A DNA stretch of 64,000 bases from Bacteroidia bacterium (GCA_030427865.1 JAUICK010000003.1:203018-267017); one strand, 5' to 3'; positions 41,395-51,318 are shown, numbered from the stretch's first letter. The notes: generated by a model not told the origin, from the sequence alone. A program made the numbers and translations.

Positions 41395-41825
41395 ATAATT
41401 TTAAAAAAGTTCTTGTTAGATTTATGTTCAGCTGCCATTTCTGAAATAGTTTTTGTTTTTAATTTTTTTATCAATTTATTTTTGAATGGAGCATATAAAT
41501 GGTGCACAACACATGGATTACTCTCATCACATTCTGACTGCCCCAAATAACAATTATTAAATTTATCTGCATTGTCTATAGAAGCAATTATATCAAAGAT
41601 TGTTTTTTCTTTGTTCGTTTTAGATAAATAGAAACCTCCATGCGGCCCTTTAATAGACGAAATGATTCCTTTTTTAGTAAGCTCTTGCATAGTTTTAGCT
41701 AAAAAAGGAGCAGGTATTTCTAATTCCTCAGCAATTTGTTTAGCACCAATCTTTTCATTTTTATTGGCATTATTGGTAAGGTATAAAACTGCTGTAATAG
41801 CATATTTTGTTGCATTAGAAAGCAT
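41391..41825 (-). CDS. Rrf2 family Fe-S transcriptional regulator (NsrR/IscR-like)
   Basis: 144 residues. The winged helix includes IGAKQIAEELEIPAPFLAKTMQELTKKGIISSIKGPHGGFYL. Three Cys, C92, C99 and C105, in NNCYLGQSECDESNPC form the usual C-x6-C-x5-C cluster ligand set of Rrf2 proteins. Divergent from nirK and in operon with the membrane protein at 40174, so NsrR-like NO sensing is the best guess; IscR-like cluster sensing is the alternative. Two 18-bp operator-like dyads in the divergent promoter region are probable binding sites. Confidence 0.85.
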   Translation of the reverse strand: MLSNATKYAITAVLYLTNNANKNEKIGAKQIAEELEIPAPFLAKTMQELTKKGIISSIKGPHGGFYLSKTNKEKTIFDIIASIDNADKFNNCYLGQSECDESNPCVVHHLYAPFKNKLIKKLKTKTISEMAAEHKSNKNFFKII

Positions 41826-41848
41826 AAATTAAAATTTTGTAAAAATAT

Positions 41849-41948
41849 AAAGATAAAAATATCTTTTTATATGATAATTATCATATTTCATTTATTCAAT
41901 ACATCATAAATTAGCTTTATAAAAAGATAAAAAGGTCTTTTATTTTTG
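41849..41948. promoter_or_regulatory. Divergent rrf2-nirK control region: two 18-bp operators, a central dyad and the nirK -7 box
   Basis: AAAGATAAAAATATCTTT (41849-41866) lies near the repressor start and AAAGATAAAAAGGTCTTT (41923-41940) lies directly before the nirK -7 box TATTTTTG (41941-41948). Between them is ATATGATAATTATCATAT (41869-41886), a perfect dyad. Repressor bound at the second site would cover the promoter. Confidence 0.65.
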
Positions 41949-41973
41949 CGCTATCAATCTAAAACCAAATAAA

Positions 41974-43428
41974 ATGAAACACTTAAAAATTTTAATTTTT
42001 GTTTTTATGTCAAGTTTGTTACTTATAAATTGTAATAAAGAAGAAAAAAAAGCAGATACAGTAGTAGATAATACCACAATATATATAAAAGGAACCATAG
42101 ATGCAGAATTAACAGCACCACCTTTTGTGCCAGCACCAGTTGGAGACAGGCCAGCAAAAAAATTAATAGTCAATATGGAAATTCTTGAAAAAGAAGGCAC
42201 TATGACAGATGGTGTAAAATATATGTATTGGACTTTTGGAGGTTCTGTTCCTGGAAGTTTTATAAGAACAAGAGTAGGCGATGAAGTAGAATTCACATTG
42301 TCTAATCACCCAGATAATAAATTACCACATAATATAGATTTACATGCAGTTACAGGTCCTGGCGGTGGAGCAACTTCTTCATTTGTAGCTCCGGGTCATA
42401 AAAAAACATTCTCTTTTAAAACATTAAATCCTGGTTTGTATGTATATCATTGTGCAACTGCCCCAGTAGGAATGCACATTGCAAACGGAATGTATGGATT
42501 GATTTTAGTAGAACCCGAAGGAGGTTTGCCTAAAGTGGATAAAGAATATTACATTATGCAAGGTGATTTCTATACTAAAGGTGAAAATGGAGAAAAAGGA
42601 TTACAACCTTTTGATATGAAAAAGGCAGTTGATGAAGATGCAGATTATGTAGTATTTAATGGTAAAGTTGGCGCTTTAACGGGAGATAATGCAATTACTG
42701 CTAATGTTGGAGAAACTGTACGTTTATTTGTTGGTAATGGAGGCCCAAATTTAACGTCATCTTTCCACGTAATTGGAGAAATTTTTGACAATGTTCATGT
42801 AGAAGGCGGTTCAATGATTAATAAGGATGTACAAACCACTTCTATTCCTGCTGGTGGTGCAGCAATTGTAGATTTTAAAGTAGATGTTCCTGGAACTTTT
42901 ATTTTAGTAGATCATGCCATTTTTAGAGCATTTAACAAAGGAGCTTTAGGAATGTTAAAGGTTACAGGAGAAGAAAAGAAAAGAGTATATTCTGGTGTAA
43001 AACAAGAAGGAATTTATCACCCAGAAGGAGGTACAATTCAAACAATGCCAGATAATAACAAGAAAAAAGTGGCAGTAACTTTAAAAGACAAGCCTTTAGC
43101 TCAAAAAATAAAAGATGGTAAACAAGTGTATATGAATACCTGTTTTGCTTGTCATCAAGCTGAAGGACAAGGAATTCCGAATGCATTTCCTCCTTTGGCA
43201 AAATCAGATTATTTAAATGCAGATGTAAAAAGGGCTATTGGGATTGTTTTAAATGGTAAAACAGGAGAAATTACTGTAAATGGTAAAAAATACAATAGTG
43301 TTATGACTAAGCAGACACTTACAGATGAAGAAGTTGCTGATGTTATGACTTATATTTATAACTCATGGGGTAACAATAAAACAAATGTTACCATAAATAA
43401 AGTAAAAGAAGTTAAAAGCAGTCATTAA
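41974..43428 (+). CDS. nirK: Copper-containing nitrite reductase with C-terminal cytochrome c domain
   Basis: 484 residues. Lipoprotein signal with Cys20 (SSLLLINC), then two cupredoxin domains: [33 protein letters not shown] (type 1 Cys160, His168, Met173; type 2 His159) and [16 protein letters not shown] (third type 2 His). A C-terminal cytochrome c domain has C390-F-A-C393-H394 and the Met region. It reduces nitrite to NO at the cell surface with electrons passed from its own heme. An Rrf2-type operator sits on its promoter; nirV and an SCO gene follow in the same direction. Confidence 0.95.
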   Translation: MKHLKILIFVFMSSLLLINCNKEEKKADTVVDNTTIYIKGTIDAELTAPPFVPAPVGDRPAKKLIVNMEILEKEGTMTDGVKYMYWTFGGSVPGSFIRTRVGDEVEFTLSNHPDNKLPHNIDLHAVTGPGGGATSSFVAPGHKKTFSFKTLNPGLYVYHCATAPVGMHIANGMYGLILVEPEGGLPKVDKEYYIMQGDFYTKGENGEKGLQPFDMKKAVDEDADYVVFNGKVGALTGDNAITANVGETVRLFVGNGGPNLTSSFHVIGEIFDNVHVEGGSMINKDVQTTSIPAGGAAIVDFKVDVPGTFILVDHAIFRAFNKGALGMLKVTGEEKKRVYSGVKQEGIYHPEGGTIQTMPDNNKKKVAVTLKDKPLAQKIKDGKQVYMNTCFACHQAEGQGIPNAFPPLAKSDYLNADVKRAIGIVLNGKTGEITVNGKKYNSVMTKQTLTDEEVADVMTYIYNSWGNNKTNVTINKVKEVKSSH

Positions 43429-43446
43429 GAACTAAACTTTAATTCT

Positions 43447-44214
43447 ATGAAAACTATTTTAAGATTGGCAATTTGTATCTTATTTATTAATTCCATTTAT
43501 ACCAATTGTCAGTCTAAAATGGTGCTAATTAAAGGTGGAGAATACATTCCTTTATATGGTAGAGACTCTATGAAAGTTTCGATTAACAGTTTTCATATGG
43601 ATGTATATCCTGTAACGAATAAAGAATATTTAGCGTTTGTTAAGAAATACCCCAAATGGCAAAGAAGTAAGGCAATAAAATTATTTGTTGATAAAAGTTA
43701 TTTGAGAGCGTGGAAATCGGATACATTGTTAAATTCGAATCAAAAACCAAATTCACCCATAACCAATGTTTCTTGGTTTGCAGCAAAAAATTATTGCGAA
43801 TGCCAAGGAAAAAGGTTGCCAACAGTCGATGAGTGGGAATATGTTGCTATGGCAGATCAAAAAATGCCTGACGCAAGAAAATTAAAAACTTACAACGAAT
43901 TTATTTTAAGTTGGTATGAGAAACCAAAAACATATAATCAAACCATTGGCTCAACTTTTAAAAATTATTGGAAAGTGTACGATTTACATGGTTTGGTTTG
44001 GGAGTGGACATCAGATTTTAATTCGGTTTTAATTTCTGGAGAATCAAGAAAAGATGTAGATACAGACAATGATTTATTTTGTGGAAGCGCAGCAGTAAAC
44101 GCAACAGATTTAATGAATTATGCAGCATTTATGCGTTATGCAATTAGAGGCAGTTTAAAAGCAAAATACACCATGAAAAACTTAGGTTTTAGATGTGTTA
44201 AAGATGATAAATAG
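43447..44214 (+). CDS. nirV: NirV-like formylglycine-generating-enzyme (SUMF1) domain protein
   Basis: 255 residues, signal peptide then a FGE-sulfatase domain: MDVYPVTNKEYLAFVKKYP, SPITNVSWFAAKNYCECQGKRLPTVDEWEYVA, DLHGLVWEWTSDF, IRGSLKAKY...GFRCVKD. Genes of this kind next to nirK are called nirV; their role in nitrite reductase maturation is genetic inference, not a known reaction. The active-site Cys pair of true FGE is not obvious. It follows nirK by 18 bases and its last codons overlap a possible alternative start of the SCO gene. Confidence 0.85.
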   Translation: MKTILRLAICILFINSIYTNCQSKMVLIKGGEYIPLYGRDSMKVSINSFHMDVYPVTNKEYLAFVKKYPKWQRSKAIKLFVDKSYLRAWKSDTLLNSNQKPNSPITNVSWFAAKNYCECQGKRLPTVDEWEYVAMADQKMPDARKLKTYNEFILSWYEKPKTYNQTIGSTFKNYWKVYDLHGLVWEWTSDFNSVLISGESRKDVDTDNDLFCGSAAVNATDLMNYAAFMRYAIRGSLKAKYTMKNLGFRCVKDDK

Positions 44215-44221
44215 ATTAAAA

Positions 44222-44932
44222 ATGAAACCAATAAAATATATTTTATGCTTATTTACTTTAATAATGCTAGTTTCTTGTGCTGATAAAAAAGCCAAAGAAA
44301 CTGCCAAAGTAGAATATCAATGTCCGATGAAATGCCAAGGTGAAAAAACTTTTGCAAAAGCAGGCTCTTGCGCCGTTTGCAAAATGGACTTAAGGCTTAT
44401 TTCAAAACCATCAAAAAAGACTTTAAGTGCTGGTTTTTCTGATGAATCTATTTTCAATTTAACATCAAAATGGAACACAGAAGAAGGTAAAGAAATTACT
44501 TTAAAAGAACTAAAAGGTAAAACTTTGGTATTTGTAATGATTTATACAACTTGTAAAGCGGCTTGCCCAAGGTTGGTTGCAGATATGAGAAATATTGAAT
44601 CTAAAATTCCATCAGAACTTAAAAAAGATGTGAATTATGTTTTAGTAAGCATAGATCCAGAAAATGACACCCCTAATAGACTAAAACAGTTCGCAAAAGA
44701 AAATTATATGGATGGTGATGAGTGGACTTTCTTACAAGGTTCTGAAAGTGGTGTTAGAGAGTTTGCTAATGTTTTAGCAGTAAAATACAAACAAATATCG
44801 CCTATAGATTTTTCACATTCAAATATTATAAGTGTTTTTAATTCTCAAGGAGAATTAGTGCATCAACAAGAAGGTTTGGGAGTTGATAATAAGGAAACCA
44901 TTAAAAAAATTATAGAAACTGTAGATAATTAA
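44222..44932 (+). CDS. SCO family copper chaperone/thioredoxin-like lipoprotein with heavy-metal-binding domain
   Basis: 236 residues from the ATG at 44222 (MKPIKYILCLFTLIMLVSC, lipobox Cys). A GTG at 44195 inside nirV would give a longer product but no better signal peptide. After the lipobox comes YQCPMKCQGEKTFAKAGSCAVCKMDL, a heavy-metal-binding domain, then an SCO1/SenC fold with TTCKAACPRLV (CxxxC) and DFSHSNIISVF (the third copper ligand His). SCO proteins deliver or reduce copper sites; here NirK is the obvious client. It lies seven bases after nirV. Confidence 0.9.
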   Translation: MKPIKYILCLFTLIMLVSCADKKAKETAKVEYQCPMKCQGEKTFAKAGSCAVCKMDLRLISKPSKKTLSAGFSDESIFNLTSKWNTEEGKEITLKELKGKTLVFVMIYTTCKAACPRLVADMRNIESKIPSELKKDVNYVLVSIDPENDTPNRLKQFAKENYMDGDEWTFLQGSESGVREFANVLAVKYKQISPIDFSHSNIISVFNSQGELVHQQEGLGVDNKETIKKIIETVDN

Positions 44933-45054
44933 TACTTATTTATAAAAGAAATTGAAATAAGAGAAGACAATGTTTAACAATATTACGTTAGCAATAAAAC
45001 GATAAAATAGAAGAAAAAATATCTAAAAGTTAATTAAGAATAAAACATATTATT

Positions 45055-45777
45055 ATGAATATTACAGAAGAAAGCACAGTGGCAGAAGTAGTAACAGAGA
45101 ATATAAAAACTGCAGATGTATTTAAAAAATACGGAATAGATTTTTGTTGTGGTGGAGGAATTTCTATTAAGAAGGCGTGTGAAAAACACAACATATTTTA
45201 TGCAGATTTAGTAAAAGAATTATCAACCTTAGACCACCCTGTTTCTAATGCGTATAATTACGATGCTTGGAAATTAGATTTTTTGATAGATCATATCGAA
45301 AATATTCATCATTCGTATGTTCAAGAAAGCACTCAAATAATTTTGCAATATGCTGCAAAAGTTGCCAAAGTTCATGGGCATCATTATACAGAAGTTTTAG
45401 AAATTAATAAGTTATTTAATACTGTTGCCCAAGAATTAGCTGTACATATGAAAAAAGAGGAATTAATTTTATTTCCTTTTATAAAACAATTGGTAAAAGC
45501 AGATAAAGAAGGGAGAGAGGTTAAAGTTCCGCATTTTGGTACTGTAAATAACCCAATAAAAATGATGGAAGATGAGCATGAAAATGCAGGCGATATTTTT
45601 AAAGAAATAAAACAACTTTCTAATAATTACATGCCACCAGAAGGCGCATGTAATACATTTAAAGCTTTATATGCTAAATTAAATGAATTTGAGAGTGATC
45701 TACATCAACACATACATTTAGAGAATAATATTTTATTTCCGAAAGCTATAGTATTAGAACAAAAATATAATATCTAA
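45055..45777 (+). CDS. ric: Iron-sulfur cluster repair di-iron protein (RIC/ScdA)
   Basis: 240 residues. DUF542 domain with the intact Cys pair (KYGIDFCCGGGISIKKACEKH, split here for length; Cys31 and Cys32), followed by the hemerythrin-like domain with ligands in HIENIHHSYVQES, HMKKEELILFPFIKQL, DEHENAGDIFKEI and DLHQHIHLENNILFPKA. It repairs nitrosated Fe-S clusters and may release iron or NO. Upstream (about 45022-45032) GAAAAAATATC resembles half of the 18-bp operators at nirK, weakly. It is the last gene of the nitrite/NO group. Confidence 0.92.
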   Translation: MNITEESTVAEVVTENIKTADVFKKYGIDFCCGGGISIKKACEKHNIFYADLVKELSTLDHPVSNAYNYDAWKLDFLIDHIENIHHSYVQESTQIILQYAAKVAKVHGHHYTEVLEINKLFNTVAQELAVHMKKEELILFPFIKQLVKADKEGREVKVPHFGTVNNPIKMMEDEHENAGDIFKEIKQLSNNYMPPEGACNTFKALYAKLNEFESDLHQHIHLENNILFPKAIVLEQKYNI

Positions 45778-45798
45778 AAAAAACTTTTATGCAAAACA

Positions 45799-45940
45799 AA
45801 GAAGCTGTCTGAAAAGTATTAGTATTTGTCATTTCGACTGTAATGGAAAAATCTTATTTATTGAAAATCAATTATATAGATTTTTCGCCTCCGCTCAAAA
45901 TGACAGTTAAATCAACTTTTTAGACAGCTTCTTTGTTTTT
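45799..45940. repeat. Palindromic element, family B, nested in a terminator hairpin ('filled' site)
   Basis: Outer arms GAAGCTGTCTG (45801) and AGACAGCTTC (45922) are those of the plain terminator at 22478. Between them TGTCATTTCGACTGTAATGG...AAATCT (45826-) and AGATTTTTCGCCTCC...AAAATGACA (ending 45905) form a second imperfect 28-base dyad. The copy at 63881 is identical over 116 bases except one. Confidence 0.85.
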
Positions 45941-45956
45941 TTATAAAGTAACTATT

Positions 45957-47228
45957 TTACCTTACAATTGTCTGTTTTCTATCTGGACCCACTGAAACAA
46001 TTTTTACAGGAACACCAGTTTCTTTTTCTATAAAAGCAACATAATCTAATAAATTTTGAGGTAATTCATCTTCGGAAGTCATTTTTGTTAAATCATCTTC
46101 CCAACCTTTAAATTCAGAGTAGTTTACAGAAACATTTTCTGGCTCAATATTATAAGGTAAATGAGAAATTTCTTTTCCTTTATAATTATAAGAAGTACAT
46201 ACTTTTAGTGTTTTAAAACCAGATAGCACATCACCTTTCATCATCATTAATTGAGTAACACCATTTACATCTACAGCATACTTTAAAGCTACTAAATCTA
46301 ACCAGCCACAACGTCTTGGTCTACCTGTTGTTGCACCAAATTCATGTCCAACTTTAGCCATAGTAGCTCCATCTTCATCAAATAATTCTGTTGGAAAAGG
46401 ACCAGAACCTACGCGTGTTGTATAGGCTTTAAAAATACCGAAAACTTCAGCAATTCTGTTTGGCGCAACTCCTAACCCAGTACAAGCACCAGCAGCTGTT
46501 GTATTAGAAGAAGTAACAAATGGATATGTGCCAAAGTCGATATCTAATAAAGAACCTTGAGCACCTTCTGCTAAAATTGTTTTTTTATCTTTAATAGCTT
46601 GGTTTAAAAACTCTTCGCTATCAATAAATTGTAATGTTTTTAGCTTATCAATTCCTTTACAAAATTCTGCTTCTAATTCTTCTAAATCATAATCTATTTG
46701 AACATCAAAAAATTCTAACATTTTAATATGCTTCTCTGTTAAAGCATCGTATTTTTCTTTCCAGTTATCTAATTCTAAATCTCCAACTCGCATTCCATTT
46801 CTGCCAGTTTTGTCCATGTAAGTTGGTCCAATTCCTTTTAGTGTAGAGCCAATTTTTGCTTTTCCTTTTGAGGTTTCTGATGCTGCATCTAATAATCTGT
46901 GAGTAGGTAAAATTAGATGTGCTTTTCTTGAGATTAATAATTTAGAAGCGTAATCTATATTGTGTTTATCTAAATTTTCTAATTCTTTTTGAAATATAAC
47001 AGGGTCTATAACAACACCATTGCCAACAACATTTAATGCTGTTTTATGAAATATTCCAGAAGGAATTGTGTGTAAAACATGTTTGCTTCCATCAAAAATT
47101 AAAGTATGCCCCGCATTTGGACCTCCTTGAAAACGAGCAATAATATCGTAGTTTTTTGTTAAAACATCTACGATTTTACCTTTTCCTTCATCTCCCCATT
47201 GCAATCCCAGTAATAAATCTACAGCCAT
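45957..47228 (-). CDS. purA: Adenylosuccinate synthase
   Basis: 423 residues. Joins IMP and aspartate with GTP, first step of AMP synthesis. LLGLQWGDEGKGKIVD is the P-loop with catalytic Asp, NAGHTLIFDG carries the catalytic His, GIGPTYMDKTGRNGMRVGDL binds IMP and TTGRPRRCGWLDLVAL the GTP-loop Arg. Length is standard. It is 42 bases downstream of a Fur-family gene and probably shares its transcript. Confidence 0.95.
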   Translation of the reverse strand: MAVDLLLGLQWGDEGKGKIVDVLTKNYDIIARFQGGPNAGHTLIFDGSKHVLHTIPSGIFHKTALNVVGNGVVIDPVIFQKELENLDKHNIDYASKLLISRKAHLILPTHRLLDAASETSKGKAKIGSTLKGIGPTYMDKTGRNGMRVGDLELDNWKEKYDALTEKHIKMLEFFDVQIDYDLEELEAEFCKGIDKLKTLQFIDSEEFLNQAIKDKKTILAEGAQGSLLDIDFGTYPFVTSSNTTAAGACTGLGVAPNRIAEVFGIFKAYTTRVGSGPFPTELFDEDGATMAKVGHEFGATTGRPRRCGWLDLVALKYAVDVNGVTQLMMMKGDVLSGFKTLKVCTSYNYKGKEISHLPYNIEPENVSVNYSEFKGWEDDLTKMTSEDELPQNLLDYVAFIEKETGVPVKIVSVGPDRKQTIVR

Positions 47229-47269
47229 TTTTGTTGTGTAATTAGTTGTTTGTGTTGTTATCTAGTTAA

Positions 47270-47719
47270 TTAAGGTTTTTTCTTTTTTGTTCCATAAAAA
47301 TAAAGAGAATGATTATGGATGTTGATATCAAAAACGTCTTCTATTGTTTTTTTGATGATTTGAATTCTTGGATCACAAAATTCTTTTACATCACCTGTAT
47401 CAGTAAAAATAACGTGGTCATGATTTTTATCGAAATAACTTTTTTCATAGCGAGCCATAGATTGCCCATCAAACTGATGTTTTCTTACTAAACCACAATC
47501 TAAAAGCAAATCTATAGTGTTATAAAGTGTAGCTCTGCTAACTCTATAATTTTTATTTTTCATTTTTATGTAGAGAGATTCTATATCAAAATGCTCATCA
47601 GCATCATATATTTCTTGAAGAATAGCATAACGTTCTGGAGTTTTTCTATGCTTGTTTTCTTCTAAATATGAAGTGAAAACTTTTTTAACTACTTCTTGAT
47701 TTTCAATAGAATTACTCAT
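47270..47719 (-). CDS. fur: Fur/PerR family transcriptional regulator
   Basis: 149 residues. Winged helix [29 protein letters not shown]...[20 protein letters not shown]; the regulatory metal site is in [20 protein letters not shown] (H-x-H) and [13 protein letters not shown]. The C-terminal CxxC structural zinc site of PerR/Zur is missing. Metal specificity (Fe, Mn, Zn) or peroxide sensing cannot be settled. Located between purA and rsh, a common order in the family. Confidence 0.9.
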   Translation of the reverse strand: MSNSIENQEVVKKVFTSYLEENKHRKTPERYAILQEIYDADEHFDIESLYIKMKNKNYRVSRATLYNTIDLLLDCGLVRKHQFDGQSMARYEKSYFDKNHDHVIFTDTGDVKEFCDPRIQIIKKTIEDVFDINIHNHSLYFYGTKKKKP

Positions 47720-47791
47720 TATGAAATATTTTACGAAAAGGCAAATTTACAGTTATTTCTTAATAAAAACATGCTTTTATTAATTGATATT

Positions 47792-50014
47792 TTATAAAGT
47801 ATTAACACGTTCTACTTTTTTCATACCTTCAATTTTTTTAAGGTTATTCATTAACCTATCTAATTGAGAGCTGTTTTTAACAATGATTGATACTTTTCCG
47901 TCAAAAATACCTTCATTTCCTTTAATGTTAATACTGTTTATAAAAACTCCCATATTGTTAGATATAATTCTTGTTACATCATTTGCCATTCCTTGATTGT
48001 CTACACCTGCTAAGTGAATAATTGCTTTAAAATCTTGTTTTGTAGAATCAATCCATTTAGCTTGCATAATTCGATAAGCATAGTTAGATTGTAACGAAAT
48101 TGCGTTTGGGCAATTCTTTTTATGTACTTTTATGCCATCGTTAATTGTTAAAAACCCAAATACTTGATCTCCAGGAATGGGATTACAGCATTTAGATAAT
48201 TTATAATCTAATTTTTGTTCTTCTTTACCAAAAACTAAAGCATCGTATTTGCTGGTTACTTCATCTTCTGTTTCTACAACTTGTTTTACTGCTGGAGTTC
48301 TTCTTAATTTTGTTTTAAAGAAATTTAAAATTTTACTGTTTCTTTGAGACACATAAGCCTTTAGTTGAGTATTGTCTATAGCTCCATTACCAATTCTAAA
48401 AAATAAATCGAAACTGGTTTTTAGTTTAAAATAATTGACTAATTCGTTTGTTGTTTTTTCATTAAAAGGTATTTTTAAATGGCGTAATTTTCGAGTTAGA
48501 ATTGCTTTCCCTTCTTCTGCAATCATTTTTTCTTCTTCTTTTAGGGCAGTTCTAATTTTTGCTTTTGCTCTTGCTGTAATTACAAAATCTAACCATCTTG
48601 CATTGGGTTTATTTGTAGAACTTGTAATTACTTCTATTTGATCTCCACTTTTTAATTTGTGACTAAGAGGAACTAATTTTCCGTTAACTTTTGCACCTCT
48701 ACATTTTAAGCCCACATCTGTATGTATAGAAAAAGCAAAGTCTAATGCAGAGGCATCTTTTGGTAATGATTTTAAATCTCCTTTAGGTGTAAAAACATAA
48801 ATTTCTTTAGAGTAAAGGTTTAATTTAAAGTTTTCTACAAAATCAACAGCATTTAGAGTTTGAGTTTCTAAGGTTTCTTTTAGTTTATTTAACCAGTTTT
48901 CTAAACCAGAATCTTTTTCATTACCTTGTTTGTACTTAAAATGAGCAGCATATCCTTTTTCGGCAATTTCATTCATTCTTTTAGAACGAATTTGTACTTC
49001 TACCCATTTTGCATCTGGGCCAACAACTGTTATATGTAATGCCTCATAACCTGTAGATTTGGGTTGAGAAATCCAATCTCTTAAGCGAGTAGGGTTAGGT
49101 TTAAAATAATCTGTAACTATAGTGTATATTTTCCAAGCATCAAATTTATCATCTTGAGAGTTGGGTTCGTAAATAATTCTAATAGCATATTTATCGTAAA
49201 CTTCATCAAAAGTAACATTCTGGTTAATCATTTTTCTTCGAATAGAATAAATGGATTTAAATCGTCCTTTTATTTCATAATTAAAGTTTTCTTTATCTAA
49301 GCCAGATTTAAGCGTATCTGCAAATTGTTTTAGGTACTTTTGTTGGTCTTCTTTACTTTCTTTTATTTTACTTAAAATTCCATTGTATGCTTCTGGTTCT
49401 GTATATTTTAAACCTAAGTCTTCTAATTCGGTTTTAATATTATATAAACCTAATCTATGTGCTAAAGGAGCATAGATGTATAATGTTTCTGAAGCAATTT
49501 TTAACTGCTTATGTGCAGGCATTGCATCCATAGTTTGCATGTTGTGCAATCTATCTGCAATTTTTATTAAAATTACTCTTACATCATCATTTAATGTTAA
49601 GAGCATTTTTCTAAAATTTTCTGCTTGAATAGAAGCGTCTTGCCCTTTGTTTAGTCTTGATATTTTAGTAAGGCCATTTACAATTTTGGCAATGGTTTCA
49701 CCAAAAATATGTTCCATATCTTCTATGGTATATTCTGTATCTTCAACAACATCATGAAGCAAAGCAGAAGCAATAGAAGTAGCATCTAAACCAATTTCGT
49801 AAGCTACAATTTTGGCAACAGCAATTGGATGAAAAATGTAAGGTTCTCCAGTTTTTCTTCGCTGTTTAGAGTGTGCATCAACAGCAATTTCAAAAGCTTT
49901 TCTTATAAGGTCTTTATCTTTTTTAGACAACACTTCATAAGTACCTTTTAGCAAGTTTTTATAGCGATTAGCTATTTCTTTATTTTCTTCTTCTATGGTT
50001 GCTGTGTACTCCAT
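47792..50014 (-). CDS. spoT: Bifunctional (p)ppGpp synthetase/hydrolase (RSH family)
   Basis: 740 residues: HD hydrolase domain (HPIAVAKIVAYE, LLHDVVEDTEYT), synthetase domain (KYAIRIIYEPN, PKSTGYEALHITV, EVQIRSKRMNEIAEKGYAAH), TGS (YVFTPKGDLKSLPKDASALDFAF), a CC/zinc-finger region (SKCCNPIPGDQVFGF) and a C-terminal ACT. Both catalytic motifs look intact, so it should make and degrade (p)ppGpp. It is the only RSH in the window. Upstream of fur in the same direction. Confidence 0.94.
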   Translation of the reverse strand: MEYTATIEEENKEIANRYKNLLKGTYEVLSKKDKDLIRKAFEIAVDAHSKQRRKTGEPYIFHPIAVAKIVAYEIGLDATSIASALLHDVVEDTEYTIEDMEHIFGETIAKIVNGLTKISRLNKGQDASIQAENFRKMLLTLNDDVRVILIKIADRLHNMQTMDAMPAHKQLKIASETLYIYAPLAHRLGLYNIKTELEDLGLKYTEPEAYNGILSKIKESKEDQQKYLKQFADTLKSGLDKENFNYEIKGRFKSIYSIRRKMINQNVTFDEVYDKYAIRIIYEPNSQDDKFDAWKIYTIVTDYFKPNPTRLRDWISQPKSTGYEALHITVVGPDAKWVEVQIRSKRMNEIAEKGYAAHFKYKQGNEKDSGLENWLNKLKETLETQTLNAVDFVENFKLNLYSKEIYVFTPKGDLKSLPKDASALDFAFSIHTDVGLKCRGAKVNGKLVPLSHKLKSGDQIEVITSSTNKPNARWLDFVITARAKAKIRTALKEEEKMIAEEGKAILTRKLRHLKIPFNEKTTNELVNYFKLKTSFDLFFRIGNGAIDNTQLKAYVSQRNSKILNFFKTKLRRTPAVKQVVETEDEVTSKYDALVFGKEEQKLDYKLSKCCNPIPGDQVFGFLTINDGIKVHKKNCPNAISLQSNYAYRIMQAKWIDSTKQDFKAIIHLAGVDNQGMANDVTRIISNNMGVFINSINIKGNEGIFDGKVSIIVKNSSQLDRLMNNLKKIEGMKKVERVNTL

Positions 50015-50085
50015 GGATTAGCGTAATAATTTTAGGCTGTAATTATATAGTGAAAATAGCAATAAGTATTTTAACAAACAAGAAA

Positions 50086-51318
50086 TTAAGATTCTAAATT
50101 TTTAATTCTTTCTAAGAGTGTTGGGTGAGAATAGTGTGCAAATACATAAGCTGGATGTGGTGTTAAATTGCTTAAACTATTTTTTGATAATTTTTTTAAT
50201 GAACTAATTAGCTTTTTACTGTCAAATGTATTTTTTGCATAATTATCTGCTTGATATTCGAATTTTCTGGACATGTAATTCATAAACAATCCTGTAATTT
50301 CTGAAATAGGAGAATAGAGGATGCCAAAAGCAATTAAACCAATATGAAAACTGGGTTTAGAAACACTTAATGCTTCTGATAGAATAGGGGAGTTTACAAA
50401 TAAAGATAATATGTAAAGCGTAAGACCTGTTAATAAAATCGATGAAATTAAATTAAAAATAATATGCTTCTTTTTATAATGACCAACTTCATGAGCCAAA
50501 ACGGCAACAATTTCATCAGTTTCTAAATCATTGATTAAAGTATCATAAAGTGTAATTCTTTTTTGCGATCCAAATCCAGAAAAATAAGCATTTGCTTTAG
50601 TAGAACGTTTAGAACCATCAATCACAAAAATATTATTAAGTGTAAAACCTACTTTATGGGCATAAGATTCTATGGCTTTTTTTAATTCTCCATCTTCTAA
50701 AGGACTTTGTTTATTAAAAAGAGGAACAATTAATTTTGCATGAAACATATTAATAAACAAAGAAAATAGAGCAACTAATACCCAGGCATATATCCAGAAA
50801 TTTTTACCTGTTAATTGGTAAAACCAAATAATTAATGCTAATATTCCGCCACCTAAAAGTGCAGAAATAAATAGTCCTTTAATTTTGTCTAACCAAAATG
50901 TTTTTTTTGTTGATTTGTTAAAGCCAAACTTTTCTTCGATAACAAAAGTACTGTAATAGGATAGAGGAGTGGAGATAATCTCAGAGCCTAACATTATAAC
51001 TCCAAAGAATATTAACGCAATTAAAATAGGATGTTCTGTATAGCTTCTTGCAAAATTATCTACATATTTAAAGCCATCTGCAAAAAAGAAAACTAAGGTT
51101 AAAATTGTTGTAAACAAAGAGGTTGTATTAGAAAACTTAGCTGTCGTTTTTTTGTATAGCTGTGATTTTTTATATTCATCTTCCTCATAAACATCTTTTA
51201 ATTTATCTGGAATTTCATCATCAAAATGTTTTTCATTTAACGTATCTAATATTTTATCAATAATAAAATTTAAGATTAATATAAAGATGATGATATAAAA
51301 AAGTGTGGTTGGTTGCAT
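50086..51318 (-). CDS. M48 family membrane metalloprotease (Ste24/CAAX-protease type)
   Basis: 410 residues with about seven hydrophobic helices. Zinc motif AHEVGHYKKKH and the third ligand in YQADNYAKN. The N-terminal LFYIIIFILILNFIIDKILDTLN and the YYSTFVIEEKFGFNKSTKKTFWLDKIKG segment are typical of Ste24-like bacterial M48 proteases, which act in membrane-protein quality control (bacteria lack CAAX prenylation, so that name describes fold only). Followed by the polyphosphate glucokinase gene eight bases upstream on the coding strand. Confidence 0.9.
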   Translation of the reverse strand: MQPTTLFYIIIFILILNFIIDKILDTLNEKHFDDEIPDKLKDVYEEDEYKKSQLYKKTTAKFSNTTSLFTTILTLVFFFADGFKYVDNFARSYTEHPILIALIFFGVIMLGSEIISTPLSYYSTFVIEEKFGFNKSTKKTFWLDKIKGLFISALLGGGILALIIWFYQLTGKNFWIYAWVLVALFSLFINMFHAKLIVPLFNKQSPLEDGELKKAIESYAHKVGFTLNNIFVIDGSKRSTKANAYFSGFGSQKRITLYDTLINDLETDEIVAVLAHEVGHYKKKHIIFNLISSILLTGLTLYILSLFVNSPILSEALSVSKPSFHIGLIAFGILYSPISEITGLFMNYMSRKFEYQADNYAKNTFDSKKLISSLKKLSKNSLSNLTPHPAYVFAHYSHPTLLERIKNLES

